Assembly (NCBI GenBank): GCA_964019055.1
Contig: OZ025221.1
Coordinates: 2,835,713-2,899,712 of the forward strand
DNA length: 64,000 nucleotides
Direction of reading: 5' to 3'
DNA from: Anthopleura xanthogrammica
Taxonomy: Eukaryota > Cnidaria > Anthozoa > Actiniaria > Actiniidae
Part shown: one piece after another, positions 34,532 through 46,010 of the stretch
Position numbering within the stretch: position 1 is the stretch's first letter
How the letters are laid out: each line of letters begins with the position of its first letter
Notes under the pieces: model-generated
The model's database searches: none
Seen by the model: the letters and a program-made list of their open reading frames with translations, nothing else
Told to the model about the DNA's origin: nothing
Translations under genes and position numbers: made by a program

Positions 34532-36266
34532 AGACGGTTTTAAAGGGGCACTTGGATGAAAATTGGAAATGACTTGAAACTTCGTTAAACTTATTTATAT
34601 CAATGGCCCCAATAGTATATAGTAGCCAAGCAACATATTTTCTTCACTGTCAAAAGTGGCAGATAAAATTTTTTTTGTTAATTTTTTTCAAGCATTAAAT
34701 TGCGAGTAAATGACGCGGCTCTCAGGCTAAATTTTTTTTGCCAATCTGGTTTTCATAATCATAATTGAGTCATATTATTATCAAATATTTGAATTATTCG
34801 GACTTTCAAAAATTGAGGCGTTTCATCCAAGTTCTCCTTTTTTTTTCTTTTCTTTTTCTTTTCTTTTCCTTTTTTAGGCTGTTTTAGGCTGTCAAGCTAG
34901 AGCCTTTAACGAATAAAAAAAATGAAAAGCCTTAAACAATTTTTTTGGCAATTTTTTGGGGAGGGGGGGGGGGGGGCAAAACCCGTTTTCAGAACATCAA
35001 CCAAAAAAACGGCCAACCAAAAAAACGGCAAACACGATGGAGGAGGAGAGCCCCCTCTGGCTACGCCCCTGGTCAGCATAATGACTTTAATTTTACACCT
35101 GCACCGACTGTGTAAAAGTTGTCTTCTTCATTCACTTGATGACAACTGAAGGATGATTAAATAATGATTACGATGATAATACTGATGATAATAATGATAA
35201 AAACTGAATGGGGTAAAAACACAGTCATTGTTAGGGTTCAGTAATAATATTGAATAATAATAATAACATTGAAAATATGAGAATAAATCAGCCTGATCAC
35301 CCCTGGAGCCAGCAGTACTGAATATATTAGACGTGATGATTACCAGCTACATTTCAAAACAGCAAAGTAATTATTTCTAACCGAAGAAAAAATTAAGTTT
35401 CAATCTACATGCTTCCGGGTCTGACAATATGTCAATATATTTCCAATATATACCACGGCTAGAGCTAATAAAAATATTTTCGTATTATGTAGGAATTCTT
35501 ATTACGTATCTGTCACTTTGCATCGTAATAAATTGGGAAGAAAATATGATGAAGCAAAAAGACACTGAGAAACGTAGGTCTATATGAGTTCTCAATCAAC
35601 GGTGATCTGGTTTTTCTATAACATCTGCAAGAATAACGTCATGTTTGATCTGCTCTATGGGGATCCACCTAAGACAAACTTCAAATATTTCTACCGAAAA
35701 CTACAACATTTCACTCAAATTTATCCTTCAAATCGCGGTGTTTTAAATTCTTAATTTTCCCCCCTAACTGTGAAGTTCAGTATAATTTTTTTATATCTAT
35801 GTTCTTTAGCGTATACCACTTATTTCTTATATAATTTTGGAGAAAATAGCAGACAAATTCAAGCTTTCCCTATTATATTGACCAAACTCATTGTTCAAAT
35901 TTGAATATTGCCAGACATATTTTCAATGTACTATATGACTATACTATACGAGAATTAATCTTATTTTACGGAGCCTACAATTAAAGATATATTATAGAGT
36001 CTAATATGGAATATATTCAGACCAGGTATACCGCTACTGGGGCTGCTGGCAAATGTCATATTTTGATCAAAGGGTTTTAACTGATCGATGGTTTGTCAGA
36101 AAAAGTTGTCCTTGAAACCGATAGCTTGAAGAACAACTGTTGAATCTGATAATAAACGTATAGCAAAATGGTGTTCTAGCTTCTTATTCTCTCGTAGGAT
36201 TGGTTTATGGACCCTTGAACGTCTTGAGATTGAACAAAGATTCACAAGAAATTCTGTTTTACTAAG
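34532..36266. other. Gap between PDI and G-gamma genes, part 2
   Basis: AT-rich, with T-rich pyrimidine tracts near 34840-34870, a G run near 34963-34976 and AAT/GAT-rich simple sequence around 35160-35280. No gene was recognised. Confidence 0.5.
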
Positions 36267-36281
36267 CGTTGCTTAGCAACG
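36267..36281. promoter_or_regulatory. X-box-like palindrome upstream of G-gamma
   Basis: CGTTGCTTAGCAACG is a perfect inverted repeat that fits the RFX half-site pattern GTNRCY-N-RGYAAC. It lies about 270 bp upstream of the G-gamma ATG. CCAAT-type sequences follow nearby (about 36340 and 36405). RFX control is inferred from the motif only. Confidence 0.5.
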
Positions 36282-36546
36282 AATATCAGGTCCACCTGCG
36301 ATGATAATTAAACATCGTGTTGAGATACGGTCGCTTCCTATTGGTAGTTTTACGGGTTTGATTGTTGAGTTTTTCTTAGGGGTAGATCACTTTGTTTTCG
36401 ACTGTCCAATAAGATTTCGTAAATTTGGAGACTTCCATAGGCAATAGGAAAAATCAAGCAACATACGGTAGGCGCATCTTGCTTGGATTCAATAATCTGG
36501 ACTGTTCAGGCCTCGATTCTTCAGCCCATTTCTAACAACTAGGACA

Positions 36547-38038
36547 ATGGATAAAGCTCAACTCGTCAAAACGGTCGAAAGTTTAAAATTTCAGCTTCAA
36601 ATCCAACGAATGCCAGTCTCAAAGTGCTCAGCCGAGTAAGTATTTCTCGGTCTTACACATATGCCGCTGTTCTGAGCGAAACAGATCGAAGCTTGATCAG
36701 TGTTTTTGTTCGTTCATGTTCAAAACGGTGTTCAAGTCGGTTTGCCTCATGTTCACTTGTTCGTTAGGGTGGCTGTATTGTGGCTTCGAAGTCTTAACCT
36801 CAGCGAATGCGACCTTTGAAAGCTTCTCGCATCATAAGCAAATTTTAATATGCAAATTATAAGGGCTGGTTTAGGTCTTTTCTTCGAAAAAATAGATAGA
36901 AAAAACATGCTAAAAAATAAGGGTAAAAGCTCATTAGCATTTCACCTAAAGCAATGATAATTTCGGTTCTAAGCATGATCTATCAGATGCTGTTTTAAAG
37001 AAACGAACCACGAGGGTAAATAAGTTTTGCTACGATAGTGCAGTATGAGAATAACCTGTGTGTACATAATAGATGACGCTCTATTTATGCCACCATACAT
37101 GTGGACAAGAGAATTCGAGAAAAAAACGATTCTTTGAACAATGGCAAAAACATGTCGAATAAATCATTCCTGTGACTTTTGAGTTTTCTTGTGGTCTGGT
37201 CGTTCCTTATAATTTTAGCCCGATAAAAAAAACATTTCGCATTTGTTTTTATCTAAACAGGGTTAATAGTCAATAGGAAACTGGTGATTTCAAGACATTC
37301 GTAGCTTGCCTATTCAGTAATACATTGTACCAGTTATGAAAAAGGTTCACACTTCATTCACTATATCGCTGGGAGTTTACAACCGAATTCATGAACGATT
37401 CTAAATGACATCCTTTGCCGTGGTTACAACTCTTTAGTTATGTTATCCTTATCTTTATTCCAATCATCAGTAAAACTCTGTTCTCAATTATCATTTTAGG
37501 ACTGTTTTGGGGGTATATATAACTTAATTTCAGTCTCTTCCACAAAAAGGCTACGCATAATTTACCGTACTGTCAAAAATACAATTAGCGATGAGCGTCT
37601 GTTGTTATTTAGTTGTTGTCATCGTCATTATCATTCATTTTCTTCTCAACGACCAGTTCAACAAGATAATCCCGACTATTTGAGATTAAAGAAAGCCCTT
37701 TATGAAAAAAAATGTTGAAGAAAATACTCCGGCATCAACAATAGCTGAAACTTGAACTTTTTCTGTGAAGAAGACTGAGTACGAAGCGGAAATGACCACA
37801 ACATTTCAAAATTTCTATTATTCCTAAAATGTGCTTTATCAGTTTTAGTTAACCGTATTCTACAATAGTAATAATAATCTTAAGAATGATAAAGGTGTTT
37901 ATCTGTGGTAAAAATTGATTTTTTTTTTTCAGCCTTAAAGATTACTGTCAACAGAACTATAACTCGGATCCTCTTATAGTGCCGCCAGAGAAAAAAGAAA
38001 ATCCTTGGGCAGAAAAATCCAAGTGCACCGTGCTATAA
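36547..38038 (+). CDS. Heterotrimeric G-protein gamma subunit, 2 exons
   Basis: G-gamma pairs with G-beta, and the prenylated dimer signals at the plasma membrane downstream of GPCRs. Exons 36547-36635 and 37933-38038 sum to 195 nt and give 64 residues, the usual size. The N-terminal helix (AQLVKTVESLKFQLQIQR) makes the coiled coil with G-beta. VSKCSADLKDYCQQN and DPLIVPPEKKENPW match the conserved second half; the NPW takes the place of the family's NPF. The C-terminus CTVL is a CAAX box ending in Leu, which predicts geranylgeranylation at C61. The intron splits codon 30 and uses GTAAGT and a long T tract before CAG. Which vertebrate gamma it corresponds to cannot be told. A possible poly(A) signal lies 390 bp downstream. 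Confidence 0.93.
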
Positions 38039-38427
38039 CCATGTACAAATCTTCAAACAGCTAAAGAAATATCGACGACAGTGTGGGAAAAACAATGTCA
38101 TAAATTATACTTACACAAAACATAAAAAACTTGAACTGTATTTGAAATTGTAACTTGGTTTGAATACGATTTCCCTTCGACTTCCCTTCAAATGCGGAGA
38201 AAGGGCGACAGGGAAATGGACTTTTACAAAGCTTTATCTGTATTTGAATGTAATTTGCTTGCTTTTTGTGTATAGTTGAATTTTATAGCTATTTGTCCTG
38301 TATTCTGATGCAACAAACTGTATTCTCCTAGATTCTAGCAGCTGAAAATGTCTCTTAACTAGATGTTATACTACGATTGAGAATTATTCTCTGAAGTATA
38401 CGATATTGGCTTTCATTTTTATTCAAC

Positions 38428-38433
38428 AATAAA
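38428..38433 (+). terminator. Candidate poly(A) signal for G-gamma
   Basis: AATAAA followed by a run of A, 390 bp after the stop. It is the first AATAAA on the sense strand in this region. Confidence 0.4.
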
Positions 38434-40167
38434 AAAAAAACAAATTGAACAAATCTTAGATGAAAAAGCTATATAATAGGGATCCAAATGTAAACTAGAA
38501 GTATTGATGATTTCTGTTTTAGATTAGATTAATCATGAAACTCTATTGTTTATATATAATCGTGTAGTGGCGCGTGAAATGTTGCTTCATCATATAGATC
38601 GTGAATAAATTAAAGCAGACCAATAACTAAACTGAAAGCCATGAACTCCATGGTTTATTGTGCTTTTTTATTCTTATTATTTATTATTCTATGCCCCTCC
38701 CTCTCAGCGATTTTTGGTTTAAATAATAACTGGTCACTGCATGGTTTGAATTCCTTGTCATATGCCTGGCTAGCATCGGCCGGCTACATAATATATATAA
38801 GACAGTGTAAAAGAAAAAAAGCAAACAAACAAACAAAGTGATTATCGAACCTTGCCCACGCGGTAAACTTTTCCTTTCTGAATACGTCTTACTTTCTAGA
38901 GCTTAGGACGTTTTTCGTTTGTATTTTGATTTCAATATAAGAAAAAGTGTTCATGCACCTGCACAGTTGCACTGGTTAAAAATGGAACCGTACTGCCCCT
39001 TTGAGCTAAATCAGTTAGCATTCTAATATCGAACTCTTTAAAACTGAGGGTTTTGGACTAGCTGTTGAATACTGTCCCTGCATGCATTTCCCTCTATCAG
39101 CCGAGTCAGGGATTTCGTTTTTAACTTCCCCCACTTCCTCGCGCACTTTCAAAAAGGCCAAAAACAACAACAATACTACCATCACCACTCCATGCATAAC
39201 AACAAAACCCTCGAATGAGTCAGGAAAGGATTTTCTTGCATAGCATGCGGCAGAATACCACAGGACCTAACTTATGAATTATCCACTTAGAAAGCATGCA
39301 TATATGTTGAACGCATCATTCGAAACATCCGTTGTGTTTCAGGCTTATCATTAATATGACACTGATGCAGTTCAAACTATAGTATACTTGCATGCTTGCT
39401 CCATACAACGACACAGCTCAAAATAGTTTACTCGTTAGTTTCGTTTCATTTTGTACTTTACTTTCTATAGTCTTCCTATCCTGGGACCATTTCATATAAT
39501 AAACAGAACATTACATGGCCGTTTGGAGATACGAATTTTATCTTCTCGTGCTGATATTATCTCTCACTCGTTGAGCTCACTCGCGAGAGATAATATCAAC
39601 ACTCGAAGATAAAATTCGTATCTCTGCGCGACCATGTAATATCCTATATGTATCCTAGTCAGGGGTCACTCATTTTTGCATTTCAGTCCGAGTAATTTGA
39701 ACTGAAAGAACTTAGCTCCTCCCAATCATTCACAAAGCACTCACTTGGAGTTAGATGTGTGACTGTGAAGATCGATATTTTGATATCTTGCTCGCGCCAA
39801 TCATTTCAAAAACAGATCAGACACTTGTATTTTGTTTCCTTACTACTCACTTCAGTTTTTACTTGTATCGTTGCCTCCCATCTTCACTCTCCCTTAGAAG
39901 AAATCTTGGCGCGCGCCCAAATGCCTCGTTTTCTTTAGTAAATATTACTTGCATCGAAGTATTCCTCTATCTTTTAAAGTCTTTAAATTAAAAGTCTTTA
40001 ATTTTGGTCGATTGATAGAAAATTAGGCGCTTTTTTGGTGTTCATAGCGCTAGCGTATGGTGAGGGTCCAGCCAGATGGAAACAGCCTGTGTAAACTGAA
40101 ATTATCTCACTGCGAATGGTTGCCAATATGTCGGGGCACAGCCCTACTCGCAGTTCAAGTTGGAATT
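38434..40167. other. Gap with one palindromic element
   Basis: No gene was recognised. Positions 39490-39647 are a copy of the GGAGATACGAATTTTATCTT palindrome family seen at 14556-14716. A 66-codon frame at 38641-38841 starts with a hydrophobic stretch but has no other support. Confidence 0.5.
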
Positions 40168-40343
40168 AAAGGCGAAGACACACGGTGCAACATTGCGCAC
40201 AATAATTCAGGCAGTGTTGCTGAAGTACGATCGCTTTCTACTTCAGCAACATTGCGTGTCACAAATTGCGTCGTGTGACATGGCTCTCAACATCGGTTGC
40301 TTGTAACATTGCGCGCGATGTTGCACCATGTGTTCGTAGCTTT
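40168..40343. repeat. MITE of the GGTGCAACATT family, copy 2
   Basis: The ends CACACGGTGCAACATTGCGC and GCGCGATGTTGCACCATGTG are inverted, inside TTAAAGGC and GCTTTG-type outer ends. GCAACATTGC recurs internally. Confidence 0.65.
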
Positions 40344-40856
40344 GTGCATGTGTTGGGCAATTCGCGGTGAAAAGAACTAGATATCACGGACAAAAACAAT
40401 CTCCACGCACATGTGATGCCGAGTCAAGGAATACAACCCGAGACCAACCCGCGAGAGGCGCGCGCGAGTGCATCACACGCACCCAGAGCTTATGCCTGGT
40501 GAGATGCTGGCTGGCGAGATGCTTGACCAAATATCGTGACGTCATGTCACATCAGCGCATTTGACATCATGCCGTTGGTGAATACCCAGAGTATTCCAGA
40601 AGAGAAAACATTTTTGTTTTGACTCCCAGATAGGGAATTAATGCAAAGCGTCGATACCAAAGTTCGTACTAATGAGAGAGGACGAAATTCTAGGAGTTTT
40701 CCAGAGTATAAAAGTTAAGGACCCAGCGTTCAAAAACTTTTTGAAATGCAGCAGTTTTGAACAAGAGTTTCACGATGGCAGACTGAATTCGAAAATCTAC
40801 TTTATTCATGATGGAATAAAATCTTTAAAAACATTGTATTGGTTCATGCATTTCTT

Positions 40857-41116
40857 GTATACGCCTATTTCAATAAAGGTTAATGTCGCAGCCGAAAGCA
40901 ACAAGCGGCAAAACCACCCGCAAACAATGATTTAACTAGCTGAAGATTCGGGACAACACTTAAAGAAACGAAACAGTTGCAGCCTACCATTACAGAACGA
41001 CTAAAATAATCGCATCCAAATGATGAATAAGGAGTAAAATACAGATGTTCTTTGCCGTCTTGTGTTATTGCTTGTTGCTTTCGGCTGCGACAATCTTTTT
41101 TGAAATAAGTGTATAC
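40857..41116. mobile_element. MITE-like element, 260 bp
   Basis: The ends GTATACGCCTATTTCA and TGAAATAAGTGTATAC are inverted and continue through GTCGCAGCCGAAAGCAACAA paired with TTGTTGCTTTCGGCTGCGAC. The 87-codon frame that crosses its left arm is not a gene. Confidence 0.8.
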
Positions 41117-41218
41117 TATTGAGAAAATAATCAGTAATATAATAAACTAATTGCTAGTAGTCTATATATTGATATTAAAAATGAATATATTAATTAATTT
41201 TTTCGCTAACACTATAAT

Positions 41219-41735
41219 GTGCATCAAAGCTCATAAAGCACTGTGGGAAAGTGAGTCCTGTAAAAATGGAACAGGGAAATCAAAGGAACTATCTGTAAAA
41301 ATTACTCTGTTATTTTCGTCTGTTGAAATACTTTTATTTCCATAAAAAATGTCGAAGGAAAAATTGTCAGATGAATTTTTAGAGGAGCCAAAAAAGCGTA
41401 AGAACTCACTTTCCCATCATGCTTTGTGCTAGAATTTCGAGCTCATGCACATTGGCTATTAGAATTCTTTCGGCTAGATATGTCAGTTCATGCAATGTCC
41501 TTACAAGACAACTAAATATATATATGATAAATGATCTCCACTTTTCAGCATGATATATGAAATGACGAATCGAGCACTCTCAAAACTCTCTGTTAGTGAG
41601 GCTATCTAAGGCCAAAAATTACAGAAGAAATCTCACTTTTTCTCGACAGAATTTGTATCGTTTCTTTGTTTTTTTCCTGTTCTATTCAATGTAGCTATCG
41701 TCACATCCAAGATAATTTAGAAAGTGGGCGATGGA
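41219..41735. repeat. Composite repeat, copy 1 (matches 61791-62402)
   Basis: Positions 41219-41452 and 61791-62031 share CCTGTAAAAATGGAA, AGGGAAATCAAAG and AACTCACTTTCCCATCATGC-type blocks with inverted GTGCAT..AAAGCTC ends. Further right, GAAATC..CTTTTTCTCG and AAGATAATTT at 41610-41730 match 62320-62390 in the same order. The middle modules differ. Confidence 0.6.
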
Positions 41736-42050
41736 CGGATACACGCGCAGCATGATAGAATAAAGTTAGTTTAAACTTACGAAAAGAACTCAGTTCGCAA
41801 CAATACAATATGAGTGGGTTATATTAGACTAGTTCTTGGTAATTTAGAGTCGTTATTCTTTCCGAGTTTAGACGCCAATGATGTTATACGACAAACAATA
41901 ATTGCAATATACTTTGAAAAAGACTTTAAAAACATAAAAAGATATATAGCATAACGGTATTATATATTTGTTGGATTTCTTCATTATTTTGATTTCAAAA
42001 GGGCTTTTAAATTTTCTCATATACTAGAACTATAATTTTAAATTTTTTTT

Positions 42051-45000
42051 CTAGAGCTCTGTCTTCTGGTTTGTGCTTGCTTTTTCTTTATTCCCTTCAG
42101 GCTTTTCTTCTTTTTCAGCCGTCTTTCCTTCTTCCTCGTCTGTCTTCGGTTTCTTTACAGACCTCTCATTTCCTTCATCACCATCACCATCCTCCTCCAT
42201 GTCCTCCGGCATTTCCTCACCGTCTTCCTCTTCATCTTCATCATAATCAGTAGTTCCACCTTCTGCCTGCTGCATGGCTATCTGTTGTTTGATCTGTTCT
42301 GCAAGTTTAGATGCCGAGCTAGGATCGTTTATGTCCACGTTCAATTTCTGTATCCCATCATCTGGTTTCTTGACATCTTGCTTCTCATCGTTGACCCTCA
42401 CATCCATATCCTCTTTTTCCTTTTTCGTTCTATCTACTCCCTCACAAGCTTTGCTAATCTCGTAGCATATCTTTTTTTCTGGATCTGATTCTTTCTTAGT
42501 AAAAACTTGTTCGATATCTTCGTCATAGTTTTCTAAATTAAGAAGAAATTTAATATAAATATCAGCGAAAAAATAATACAACGTTTAAAAGTCTGCATGA
42601 CTTCATCATCAGGTAATGATTGAAAGAAACTTCCAATCTTTTTTTAAATCAATTAGTTGACTCTGGTTTGTTTTAAAGTATGTTTTTTCAAGACGTTTCG
42701 ATCTGGACTCAGATCTTCTTCAGTTATCGTTACAAGTGAATTCGTTATAATACTATCGCGAGCAGAATTTGAAAATTTGAATTCACTTGTAACGATAACT
42801 GAAGAAGATCTGAGTCCAGATCGAAACGTCTTGAAAAAACATACTTTAAAACAAACCAGAGTCAACTAATTGATTTAAAATTATGAATCCTGGTTGCAAA
42901 TTCAACATTTAAACTTCCAATCGTCGTACTATTTTTTTCGCTGATATTTTACATATTTATATTAAATTGTATTACCAGAAGTTAGAAGTTCTTATATAAG
43001 AAGATGTATAAGAAGAAATTTATGAAAATGTACAGCAAATAACTAAGCAAGGACCTTTATCCGGTTCTACCACCCTTGAAGCATTAACTTAGTGCTTCCA
43101 GGCACATTTGAATCGAAAACCAATTCCCCTCATATATGTTAGAGACCCGAAAGCTCTAAAAATACTGTGTTGACAAAGCATATTTAAAACCTGAAAGAAA
43201 AATTGCTTGGTGTTTCAAACGTCAAAAAGTTTAATGTTTTTTTTTTCACAAATCCATGCCCTTTTGGATTTTCTTGTTACATTTTAAGTTACAAAAAAAA
43301 TTGTTACAAAATCAAGTATTTCTCAAGTTTCTTCTACAGATGAGTTTGAATATTTTCCCTTTTCATAAGATATATATTATTCTATCAAAGAAAGAAACTT
43401 CAATACTTACCTAGAAGAAATTTACAGCCCTTGACTGTTGTTGGTGGTGAATAATCATAGCTCCTGAATGAACTGGCCTTACAAATATTCTCCATCGCTT
43501 CTATCACTTTTAATTCCCATGGATCAGATGTCTTTTTCTCTAGTTTGTTGGAAATCTCTGGGAAAATAAAACAAGGATAAAACTTCTATGGTCTACCAGG
43601 GGCAGAGCAAGGGGAGGGGTCCCTGAGTCAACTTTGTGCCCCAGCCTACTTTGAAGATAACCAATACAAAATTTTTTCCCCCCGTCGAGCGGTGCACCCC
43701 TCCCTGGGTCGATTACTGCAGCTTTGACCCAATGTGTAATAACATTCTCTTTCTTAGAATGGATGATATCGTAGGGTTTTTTGGTTTGATGTTTCTTGTG
43801 TGGGTGCCCTTCTAATGCAGCACCTTTCTATGGAGAAAAACCTGGATCCACCCCTGTCTACTCTCTACAAAATCATCAGATACAGATACAGATAAATTTT
43901 ATTTGGCATTGTGTACTTGGTTTCGTGTACTTAACTGTAACATAAACTGAGTTCCAAACAAATATATGCATACTTAAAAGTATGTAAACTAAAATATTAT
44001 GGATAGCAATAATACACCCCACTTGGGGATTTTTTGTGCTTTTTAAAATTTGATGTAATAGTGAAATGTTGATTTGCTCATAACAGAAGACAATTCATGA
44101 ACGCACCCCCTCCCCCTCCCCACACTGAAAGCACGATATGGGTCTGTATTACATCATCTTTGCATATCACATGATACAGTTTTTATGCAGAAGTGAGCCT
44201 CACCTTTCACAGTAGCACTACAACATTCACAGTAAATCCCTGAAAATATATATCCATAGTTCTACATTAATCTTTCATTTATTAAATTAAACAAAAATTG
44301 TAAATTCTGTATTACATATTCATGTATTGTTTTGGATCAGCCCAGATACTGTTTTTCAATGGTATCAAGGAAATTTGAAGTTTTCGACACTAAATATCTC
44401 AACATCTTAACTTCCATTTTCTTAATGAAAACAGTAAGAAAAAACAGTCAATCCAATTATTCTTTGGTCTTCAAAATATCTTTTTACCAATCTCCTTTCA
44501 ACCCTAAGGTGTAGCAATTTTGTTGCATGACTTGAGTGGAGATTTCAAAGGTGGTTTTATTGCAATTTCAATTGTGAGTGTACTGAAAAACCCGGCAATT
44601 TTATTGCAAGCTTGCTGCAATATTTTTTAAGAACAGTGTCCTTTTACAATGACCTTAGAGTGTCCTTTTACAATAAAGAGGTTTTTTTTTCCAAATCAGG
44701 ACTTTTTTTCTTGTGTCACCTGTGGTCATTCTCCATCGGCAGATTAACTTTCATGCTTGCAATTGACATTTTTTCTCACAAGGGGGTAGACATGCCAAAC
44801 ATTTTTTGTATTTTTCAAGTGAAAATCACTACAAGACTTGCACTAAATTTTGAGCATGTTCGAATTGGTGGCAATTTGGCTGGAATCTGTTGCCATAAAA
44901 TGGTCAAAAAATTGCGGATGTTTACACATGCGATTTGGAAATGAGATAAAATTGCGATTGAAATCACCACTCAAGCCGCACAACAAAAATCGCTACAGCG

Positions 45001-45343
45001 TAAATGGGCCTTTATAGCTGGTATTAAAAGTATTTATCGAGGTAACAATATTTGTTGAAGAAACAATATTTGTATTATGATCATCCGGGTGAATGTAGTC
45101 CTGAGAAGGACTGTTTGATGTGACTGACGTTTCGACAACCTGAGCAGAAGTCATCTTCAGAGTCAAGTGAAGGATAGAGTCAGATAGGTATTAAAAGTGC
45201 CGCTACACAGGCTTAGTAATGCATTATTTGAATTTACATCCAGTACCTTGCTTCATTCCTGTAGGTTTGTCTTTGTCACATGACACAACTAAAAGCTTTG
45301 TAAAAAGGAAAACTAAACAAGCGATTCCAGTGACAAAATTCAT
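42051..45343 (-). CDS. Canopy-family (saposin-like) ER protein, acidic tail, KTEL end
   Basis: Canopy proteins are small ER-resident cofactors; the CNPY3/4 branch helps fold Toll-like receptors and CNPY2 affects growth-factor receptors. Minus-strand exons: 45247-45343, 44204-44239, 43411-43557 and 42051-42532. They sum to 762 nt, giving 253 residues. A signal peptide (about residues 1-22) precedes six cysteines in canopy spacing: C36-x2-C39, C70 (ENICKA), C89 (GCKFLLENYDEDIEQVF), and C116-x6-C123 (ICYEISKAC). C38 is an extra cysteine. From about residue 127 the protein is a charged tail rich in Glu, Asp and Lys, ending KTEL, a KDEL-type retrieval signal. The folded domain is shorter than in human CNPY2, because the segment between C39 and C70 is compact. 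Length and acidic tail resemble CNPY3/4. A splice acceptor directly before the ATG suggests a further 5' non-coding exon. The specific client is unknown. Confidence 0.82.
42656..42866. repeat. Fold-back with CTGAAGA..GAAACGTC on both arms
   Basis: It lies in intron 3 of the canopy-like gene. Arms of about 93 nt are near-perfect inverted repeats, so the same 29-codon frame start appears on both strands. Each arm contains CTGAAGA, a six-base-pair stem (GATCTG/CAGATC) and GAAACGTC, at 42799-42830 (plus) and 42692-42723 (minus). Confidence 0.8.
43600..44150. other. Canopy-like intron 2 with dispersed repeat fragments
   Basis: Phrases such as GAGTCAACTTTGTGCCCC and GATACAGATAAATTTTATTT look like fragments of dispersed retroposons. 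CACTTGGGGATTTTTTG near 44019 recurs near 10292. No coding sequence. Confidence 0.4.
44511..44996. mobile_element. MITE-like element, 486 bp, in canopy-like intron 1
   Basis: The ends GTAGCAATTTTGTTG and CAACAAAAATCGCTAC are inverted, and pairing continues over CTTGAGTGGAGATTTCAA and TTGAAATCACCACTCAAG. The 110-codon frame inside it has no family resemblance. Confidence 0.75.
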
Positions 45344-45438
45344 GTTTACTGGAAAAGAAAGGATACATAAAAATAATATTAGTGATCATGCAGTAACTAA
45401 TACTTAAAACTACACTTTAATTTGGAAGAAAGAGTACA

Positions 45439-46010
45439 GTTGTCCCTGCTAGCAGTTATTAGCTCCCTTTTTGTCTTTCCTCTTTTCTCTTAGTTTTTTC
45501 CTAGTTCAATACTGTTTTTTTTTCCCCTGGCTTTTCTCGATCATTACCAAATGAACCTCTGTTGGGGCCTGGCTTTAGCACTTTTCAGTTTGAGCATGCA
45601 CCAAGTTATCATCCAAAAAACTGGATGAAAAGGTACATGCACCACCAAACATTCACTGGCAAAAATTGAGCCTGCTACATACATGCTTATAACTTAATCA
45701 ACTTAACAACAACTGGTCATATACTAAAATTTATCCACTTTGATATTTATTTGCATGTCACTACCTGGTGTACTTAGTGATGACACCCGGTGCAAGCTCA
45801 AATGGAAAAGAGCCAAACTTGGGCAGAAGTTTCTTTTGTAACTATTCAATCAATCAATCAATCATTTAAAATTAGGGTTATTACACAGATTAAGAAAGTG
45901 TCTTTTTTCCAATCTGGCCCTTAAAATCAAGAACAACAAAAACAAAAGCCAGTAAGGTGAAAAGACTCAGAGAAAAGAGAAAAAACAAAAAAGGACTCTG
46001 CTAGCAGGGT
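45439..46010. mobile_element. MITE-like element, about 570 bp
   Basis: The ends CCCTGCTAGCAG and CTGCTAGCAGGG are inverted, followed inward by TTTTTGTC..CTCTTTTCTCT and its complement. It lies between the canopy-like gene and IFT70. The interior contains (ATCA)n. Confidence 0.7.

Noticed and set aside
38641..38841. 66-codon frame with a signal-peptide-like start
   Set aside because: No family resemblance, no conserved cysteines or processing sites, and it lies after the G-gamma poly(A) signal in AT-rich sequence. It could be chance.
39015..39197. 60-codon minus-strand frame with hydrophobic N-terminus
   Set aside because: Too short and lacking any recognisable motif or splice context.
42653..42869. 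Two 70-codon frames on opposite strands sharing start and end sequence
   Set aside because: They are created by the palindromic repeat in canopy-like intron 3.
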